The notes below the pieces were generated by a model. That model was not told the origin of the DNA, ran no database searches, and saw nothing but the letters and a program-made list of their open reading frames with translations. The position numbers and the translations under genes were made by a program. Shown here piece by piece: positions 50,801-59,800 of a DNA stretch of 64,000 nucleotides. The DNA is from Chionis minor (taxonomy: Eukaryota > Chordata > Aves > Charadriiformes > Chionididae): positions 62,001 to 126,000 of the forward strand of contig VZSF01008734.1 of assembly GCA_013398295.1 (NCBI GenBank), written 5' to 3'. The first letter of the stretch is position 1. Each line of letters begins with the position of its first letter.

Positions 50801-53800
50801 CAGCAAAAAGCTCTGAGAAACAAAACAATACAGGGAGACAAAAAACTGTTATCACGTTTTCTCAGTGTCCAGAAGAAAAAACTATGTTAACCAACAGAAA
50901 AGGCAAAAAGCCTTTTTTTTGTGTTTTCAATCTACATTTCAAAGACTAGACTAGAAAATATAAAATATTAAGTTAAAAACTAAGTGTTTGAATAAAAGAT
51001 ATTTAACTTTTGAAATAACAAAGTAAAATTTTGGTTTTCTTTTTTAAAAATGAAAATATACATCTTGTCTGCACATCTATATCTTCATATTTTTGAAAGT
51101 TTCCAAAGTCAGTGTAATGTTTAAACAGAAGTAGCTTTTTACCTGTGAACTCAGCTGAGTTTTAATCCAGTTGAAATAGTAATTCAAGTCACTGCCTTCC
51201 ATAAGTTCCCTCCCCCAAGCAGCCAGTTTGGCAATAATTCTTGCTGCCTGAAAAAGAACGCAATAAACAGATTTTTCAAATGTAACATGCAGAATTTCAG
51301 AATTCAGCTGGAAGCCCTATAATCTCTGTCAACCCAGTTTTGGTAAAAGATAGCCTCTGACAGAAATCTACCTGTTTTCCATGTAGGAGACTCTTCATGC
51401 CTTCTTCAGCTTTCTGCTGCTTCTGCTTCCTAGTAACTCACATATTTTCACAATGTTATCAGATACCTGTAGCTGATGAAGCTCACAAGGCACCAACAAA
51501 GAACTCAGAACAAGGTGGAGGGGAACTATCAATGGGCTACTGCTGTCAGACCCCTTTACAGTCAGAAATCCATCAACAGTAAGACACTTAGTGACCTAAC
51601 ACATACGCGAGCAGGCTTCCTTTAAGCAACTACAGTATATGCCAACACAAATGATTGCAAAGTATTAAAGTTGTTTGCACTTAAACTGAAGGAACTCATT
51701 GTCAAGAATGGAGAAGCCCAGAAGAAAAAGAGCAGAAAACCAAAAGGGAAAGTAGAATTTAAGAATGAAATTGAGGAGTAAAATTCAGGTTAAGTAGTCA
51801 GGTTAAGAATTTTCATGGTGCCTATGACACAAGAATCATAGAATCACTTGGGTTGGAAGAGACCTTCAAGATCATCGAGTCCATCCATAAACCTATGCCA
51901 AAACCACCCCTAAACCACGTCCCTCAACACCATGTCCACCCACCTTTTAAATACCTCCAGGGACAGTGATTCCACCACCTCCCTGGGCAGCCTGTTCCAA
52001 TGCTTGATAACCCTTTTGGTAAATTAGTTTTTCCTAATATCCAACCTAAACCTCCCCTGGCACAACTTGAGGCTATTTCCTCTTGTCCTGTCGCTTGTTA
52101 CTTGAGAGAAGAGATTGACCCCCACCTCGCTATAACCTCCTTTCAGGTTACGTATAAACCTCCTTTCAGAATACACATAAAAAGAGTATCATCATTTGGA
52201 GAAACTGACTGCTCATGGCTTGGATGGGTGTACTCTCTGCAGGGTCAAAAACTGGCTGGAAGGCCAGGCCCAAAGAATGGTGGTGAATGGAGTTAAATCC
52301 AGTTGGCAGATTCAGTGAAGAGACTATTCCAGGCACCTTTCCACCATACTGCATTCAGATGTGCAGCACCACCACCACCAATTTCTAGAGGTATTACGAG
52401 AGTCTGGAACAACAATGTCTACACTGAAATGCATCAAACCCACTTCTGAATGCAGTCAAGTAACCCTATAAAATCCCTCCAGTTTTAAAGCATGAGATAG
52501 TAGACCTCTATCTTACCATGCTCCTGAGTTAAAATTCCTACCTGGCTCCTGAATAAGAGACCATTCGTGCTTAGCAGAATTTGAGCCTGGACACAGAGGA
52601 CAAGTATTTTTTTATCTGTCTATGCAGATGCAATGATGTGGTGCCAAAAGTCTTCCAATGTGCATAGTAAGAGGAAAAAATAAAAAACAAAACCAACAAA
52701 AACACAAACCTAAAACTTTGTTTTGAAAATGTACATGTGCTTTAAAATATATATATATATGTACAAAGAGTACTAAAAGGCATAATAAAGGAGCAAACTT
52801 AAGTGTTTTAAAGTGGATTCATGTCACATGAGGCTCTCCGTAAGTTAGAATCATAGAATGGTTTAGGTTGGAAGGGACCTTAAAGATCATCTAGTTCCAA
52901 CCCCCCTGCCATGGGCAGGGACACCTCCCACTAGACCAGGTTGCTCACAGCCCCATCCAACCTGGCCTTGAACACTTCCTGGGATGGGGCATCCACAGCT
53001 TTCCTGGGCAACCTGTTCCAGTGCCTCACCACCCTCAGAGTGAAAAATTTCTTCCCAGTATCTATTCTAAATCTAATCTCTTCCAGTTTGAAGCCATTAC
53101 CCTTCAACCTATCACTGCATGGCCTTGTAAAAGGTCCCTCCCCAGATTTCTTGTAGGCCCCTTTCAGGTACTGGAAGGCTGCTATAAGGTCTCCCCGGAG
53201 CCTTCTCTTCTCCAGGCTGAACAACCCCAACTCTCTCAGCCTGTCCTCATAGCAGCGGTGCTCTAACCCTCTGATCATCCTCCTGACCCTCCTCTGGACC
53301 CACTCTGACAGATCCATGTCCTTCTTATGTTGGGGGCTCCAGAGCTGGACACAATATTCCATGTGGGGTCTCATGAGAGACAAGTAGAAGGGCAGAATCC
53401 CCTCCCCTGACCCGCTGACCACAGTTCTTTTGATGCAGCCCAGGATACAGTTGACCTTCTGGGCTGGGACTGCATATTTCTGGCTCATGTTGAGCTTCAA
53501 CATGACCCGTTATTTCTGTATTTTTGTAGTACCTAAAGAAAGCAATTATCTGAGTAACACCTCTGTGAGCAAAGAAATACAGCACACAGAAATTTCTATA
53601 CCTTTGAAAGCTGCCATTCCAGGGAGACTAATCAGTTTGCACTGTAAGGGTCTAAAAGTTACACTTTACCTGCATACTTGACAAGTCAATATTGTCCGAG
53701 TTTGCTCAGACTGCAGTTTTGCAAGATGGCTCTTCAGCAGTAATACCACAAAAAAACCCAACACACCAAACAACCCACCACCAACCAAAAAAATCCCAAC

Positions 53801-56800
53801 AGCAGCCTCCTTCAGCTGCACCAAGTAACCTGATTCCATGGCTATGCAATGAAATTAGTCAGATTAAAAAAATAAAATAAATCAAGTGTGACATTTTTCT
53901 TGAAAACAGGCCAGCTCACTGTTCAAGTCACAGCACAGCGTCAAACACAGTCATGCTGGCCACACCTAAGGGCAAAAAGCATGACTTGCCTGGGGTTCCT
54001 TGCACCAGTACTGCCACCACAACGTAACACAGGCCAGGTATGCGGTTTTGTAGTTTGCGCCACTGATTTGATTCCACCATAAACAAACACACACAGAACA
54101 ATTCATAGCCACACAGTTTTCTCCCTCTTCAAGCCATAATACAAGTTTTACTGGTGGAAACTACTCCATTAGGATTTTACAGTAATACAACCATATTTTT
54201 TCCTCCACAAGGAAAAAAAATTTGCTGAGGTGAAATGGCCAGTTCTCACCAGAGATGACAGGAGAATATTAAGAATTCCAAAGGAGTTACTCCATAGACA
54301 CCAGCAGCACGCAGTGGTTCAAAGCATAGTAGATACCATACAATGCACATAGTCATACTGGGTTCAGTGGGAATGGACTTAATTTTCTTCGTAACAGCCC
54401 ATATGATGCTGCGGTTTAGACTGGTGACCAAAAAAACCAGCATTGATAACATTCCAATCATTTAGTCATTTAGCTGTTGCTGAGCAGTGCCTGCACAACA
54501 TTAAGGACTTCTCTGTTTCTCACTCTACGCTTCCAGTGAGTAGGCTGGGTGAGGAGCTGGGAGGGGAACACAGCCAGGACAGCTGACCAAAGAGATACAC
54601 TGACTAGGCATCAGTCTTCTGGTGGTGTGCCATTCCTTTTGCATCGCTTCCTTCTGTTGGATTTATTTTGGGTTCCTATCCCTCCTCCCCCTTTTCCCCC
54701 TTCACTTATTAAACTCTATCTCGACTCGAGAGTTTTCTTGCTTCTGGCCTCCACATTCTCTCACCAGTCCCACTGTGGGTGACTGCAAGCAACCGCATTG
54801 GAGCTTTCCTGTGAGCCAGGGTCAACCCATCACAACAGCAGGTATTATTTCTTCCCCAGTATGCCTACAAACCATTTTAAGCAAATTTGAAGTTGCATTA
54901 GAGTAATTTGAGCATAAAAGAGAATAAGCTTTGTCAAGGTAAAGCTGTTTCCCTTTCACAGGATGAGAACTTAAATTCTAAGTATTTGTACCACATGGCA
55001 GTTATGACAAAAGTTATTTTTCTAGTTACGTCTTACTGTGCTTAAATAATTCTAAAATTCTTGCTTTTCTGAGCCTTTAAAATCTGCTCTAATGTCCCAG
55101 AAAAAAAACAATAGCAATAAAAAATTTAACTTTTCTTTCTAAAGTGTGGTCAAGTGAAGCTTGTATTAAGAATGACTCATCTAGACTGCAAGAGGAAAAC
55201 TTGCCAGTCCAGGCAGTAGTTTAGTGTCAAACTCCAAACTCTTCTAAAGAAAAATAAAACCAGCATTTTTCTCTACCACGTTCAGAGACAGGTTCATTTA
55301 AAACTTACCATATGCACAGTGAAAAGATCTTGTCGATTCAACATCGGCAGAAAATAGGACCATGCAGTGTTTTTACCACGTTTTGCATAATCAAAGAAGA
55401 TACAAACACGCTGATGATTTTCCTGTAAAAATTGGGAGAAGGGAAAAGATGAGACTCTTGTAAAAGCATTCAACATAAAGCAAATATTTGCTCCTCGTTA
55501 TGTTGGCATACATTATCAGAGTGCATCCTGGCTTGTAACAGCCCATGGAAATTTTTTGTTTTGATAGTTACTTGTGGGTATAGTTCATTTCAGCATTCCA
55601 ACATTAAGGTTGAAGATCTGGGGCAGGGGGAAACAAACTTTGAAACTCTGATTATATCTCAGTACTCCAACACCTGCTTGATTAAAAATGGATGTTTACT
55701 TTTGATCAAACAAAGTGAGAGAAATGAGAGACTGGCTCAATACTGCCATTTTCCAGATAAATGCACTACTCTTCATCCAATCAATTATGCTTGAATAAAG
55801 TCCATACAAAGTTTTCCACATACTGCTGCTTCCACACAAAAGCCTGTTGTTCAACTTTGCTCGTGTGCCACAAGTGAAGCTTTGGAGACATAAGCTAGTC
55901 CTGCCTCTCTATTCCTCTCAGTAAGAAGTGAGCTCTTCTCTCCCGGATGAGGCTGCAACTGGTTCAGCTGCTATCTCAGGCAACCTGCCCACCTAGGAGA
56001 GGACACAGTCACCAGAAGTCTGTTCTCCAGGGCTTCTAGGCTGAACCACAAGAGACCACAAGTACCTGAATAAGTACCATGCACAGTTTCTTCAAGCACT
56101 TCACCTAATAACCACCATGAAAAGCAGCTATTATGGTTCTCCTTAAAGCAGACCAAAGAAGAGGCCGTGCAAACCTGAAGAAGAAAGAGGAGCTCCGCTA
56201 TTTCCTAATAGCCTAGACTATAGACAGTCTTCCAGAAAAATCAAATACCCAGATTCTTGTTTTTCCCCAGCACTTCCATATAATTCCTAGCCTAGTGGAC
56301 AGTAAGCTTTCATTCTGAAGAGATGTCTCCCCACTGAAGCCAAGCTATTATGACATATACGACTCCTATCAAGGAAGGCAAAACTGTCTGAAATGCTAAT
56401 TGAGAAATTTGCATGAGAACAGTATCTCAGTCTCCACTAACCAATGAATTTAATTTTCAAACTCCCCTAGCTGAAGGGCTTTGTCTCATCAGTTCAGCAC
56501 CCTATTATTGATTCTACAGACCAAGAATCAGCTGGACAAGCCTGCTTGTTGGAATACGATCCGTCAAGCACAAGATGACCTGAATGTATCCATGATCCAA
56601 ACACTGGCACCTTACCAAACATCAGAGTTGCAACCAACCCTCCACTGAAAGGATCACAGTTATTGCACCACACGGGCTGCAATTGCTATGCTGATCCCTG
56701 ACTGGGGAAGGTCAGGCATCACTAGTTATCTCACAGTCACAACCCTTACAGTGGTTAATGTTCTATATGGCATGTGTCAAAAAGCGCTCAAAAACCCTCG

Positions 56801-59800
56801 CAAAATTTGTTGTTCAAACTATGAAATTAAAAAAAAAGGTAAGGTCTCTGAAATACAGTGCCTTGTTGGACAGCCTCTACTCTGTGAGGGCTAGTTTGAT
56901 GAAAAATGGCAGTTTGATCAAATAAATCGCTGTTAGCATCTACACGTATGCTACATAGAGTCTAGCTAAAAAGATGAAAAATAAGTAGATCAATGAGTTC
57001 AGTTTACAACATAACAAAGGAGGAGACAGACAGGTCTGGAAGCAGAAAAGCCGAAATAATTTCAACATGCTGTCAATCAGAGGACTACTCTGGTTTGCTG
57101 TTAAGGTGCAGGGAAGGAGAACTGCCTACAGCCCTGAAATATGTAGTGCTACACCTTCCTAGGCAGCTACTGACTACACCAATAAAATGAAAATCCTGAA
57201 GCTCTCGCATCAGAAGTTGAATAATTTAGCATCTGTCATTTCTGAAGAAGCATAATGAAGCTCACTTGGGTGGCAATACTACCTCCACCAACTACAGGTT
57301 CTTAACGATTTCACAAGTAACAGACTGTGCAGTGTAACAAGGTCACTAATCCAGGGAAATTGTTCCAAGTATTTATCATATGAATAGAATAAGAAATATT
57401 TCCTTGGGGATTCCAGTATGCTAACACTCTCCACCTTTGGAAATAAGCAGTATGGTGATATTCTAAGGCAATCACCCCATTAATTTCACTTCTGACAACC
57501 TCGAAAAGAAATCTTTCTTAGAATGATGATCAAACCCGTAAGTAGAACTTCTGGAATAATCCTAGACACCCAGTCAGGCTTTTGGTGTGCTCAAGACACA
57601 GCTGATATGATTTTTACAGCCTCACAAGAAAAGCATGTGAAGATAATAGAACCACAGTCATTCTCAACACAGACAAAAGCTGTATACTGTTACCTGTGAG
57701 AGTTTCTCAAGTTTCAGCTATCAGTTGTAGCTTTCAAATACTATCTGTTCACCTTATGAAACCGCAGTGAAGATCCTTGTTCAGAACAATTTTACTGAAA
57801 GTCAGTGGCACCATGACAGGCTACATCCTTAAACAAATTCTCGCTTCAAATCTTTGCATGTACTGAATTAAGACTACTCAGGCAAAGACAGGAGACTTCA
57901 TATCCACAATTGTAGATTCTTCTGTCCACACAATCTGCAGAGACCCTGCACTAAACTCAGAGTCACACAGCCAATGGCCAATACACTGCTTTCTGAAAAG
58001 AATCTTACACCTTGAAGATGTGCAGCCAAGACTCCAGAAGGCATCACTGACAACATGTTGTACCATCTGAACACAACAAAAAGAGAAGTCCCATTTCAGC
58101 CTTGCCTAGTGGAGGCACAGAGAGTTAGGAAGCCTTGGGATAACGCCATGCAGGCACCTGCCCACAAGCCCTCTGTGCCAGTAGCAAGACATCCTTGAAT
58201 AACGAAGTCACACAGAGGATTGCAAAAGCCAGTGCAGCCTTGCAGATGCCGAAGCAGAATTTCGAGAGTGAAAATGGCATCTGATTTCAAACAAACACAA
58301 ATATATACCGCGCGCCAACTTCTCTGTTCTCCTGTATACTATATATACAAAGCCTGGACAATTTAAAGGCATTATGTTTAATGTTAAGAATTCCACATAG
58401 GGGACTTCTGTGGCAGGATAAGGCCCTGAATACGGAAATGTCAGTGCATGACCGTAAAGTCAAGAAAACATGTTCATCTAGACACATATGACAGAACTAA
58501 TACAGCAAATAAAAGATTACTCAAAACTACTTTCTGTGACCATCTGCAACTAATGTAATTGTTTGAGAGTGGGACAGTGAAAGTCTTTACCTGTGGGACA
58601 TTAATTCCACAACACAATTCTGATGATATCGGCTATTGCATGCTGTAGCTACAGGCTATGTGCTAATGTCTAAGTACATAGGTAAAACAAGACCTACTAA
58701 CACTCACAAAAAGTTCCAAAGAAGGTCAAATTAAATTACTACGTCTGTGGCCACCAATTTGTCTCACACAGAAAAGGAGACTCATTACTCACAGAAGTAG
58801 CCAGAATAAACAGAGTTCTCACACACTAAGACAAAGTTTGTCATCAAATGCATAAAGCAAAACAAGGTACTCCTAACTCAGTGTCCCAATCAAGGAATGA
58901 CACTGAGGCTCCTTTTTGTCTTCTCTGCTTCTTGATGTTTGTGTCACGCTTGAGAAAAAGTAAATCTAAAGAAAAGAGGAGAGGGTCAGAGTGACAAAGC
59001 TGCAGATGGACATGAATAAACTGTCACCACCAGCTATTATTCTAGCAGTTAGGGCACTCACTCGGGGCTCTAATGTGCAGACAGGCACATGAGAGAACAC
59101 CGTCATCCCCATATTATATGTATTGCTGGAACTAGAATTCACACGGTTCACTGTTAGGGCAATACCCTAAACAGTTAAGTATCACTGAACACATTTCACT
59201 GTAACCTTGTGTTAAATATAACATAAAGCAGCAGAAGATAAACTGTCAAACAGCCAGATATTCTATGTGAACGCCAGGAGAAAACCTTGTGCAACTCAAC
59301 CCATCTTGTTAAATCATTACTTCAACCACTTTCTCTTAGTCTATTAGAGAGCAAAGAAATGCAAAAGCAGGATTATCTGATTGAGTAAAGTCTCCTCTTG
59401 ACTTGTCCAGGTCAGCACAACAGTCCTGACACCGAATTTAATAGCCTTCTCTTATAACTTACAGTATCCCACAGCTACAAAGAGCTACATATTTTACTGA
59501 ATCAGAAGTTCCTGTTTAAAGCCATGGAAAATTTCAGAACATGCTGTCCTGAATAGCCTAACATGTTGGAAACTTGAAGCTGCAGAAACTACACCTCCTT
59601 GCTGAGGGTGGCCAGATAAACACTTTGATAGGAAAAGCTTCAACAACTTCAAGTTAGAAGTCATATCCTATTGACGCAACAGGAAAGGGTGGAGGTCACA
59701 AATCATCCCTTAACATCCAAGTTTCGCTTCAAACAAGGTTGAGAACCAACAGACAGGCACACAGGTGTTTTATTTCCAGAACATGAGCATATTTATACAA

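Larger units (their letters stand above)
51248..55308 (-). other. ATP6V1H intron (4.1 kb) rich in transposon remnants
   Basis: GT-AG intron with two CR1 fragments in gene orientation (51834-52150 and 52845-53505), an (AT)7 microsatellite at 52747-52760 and an antisense ERVL-type LTR (54356-54836). Confidence 0.92.
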
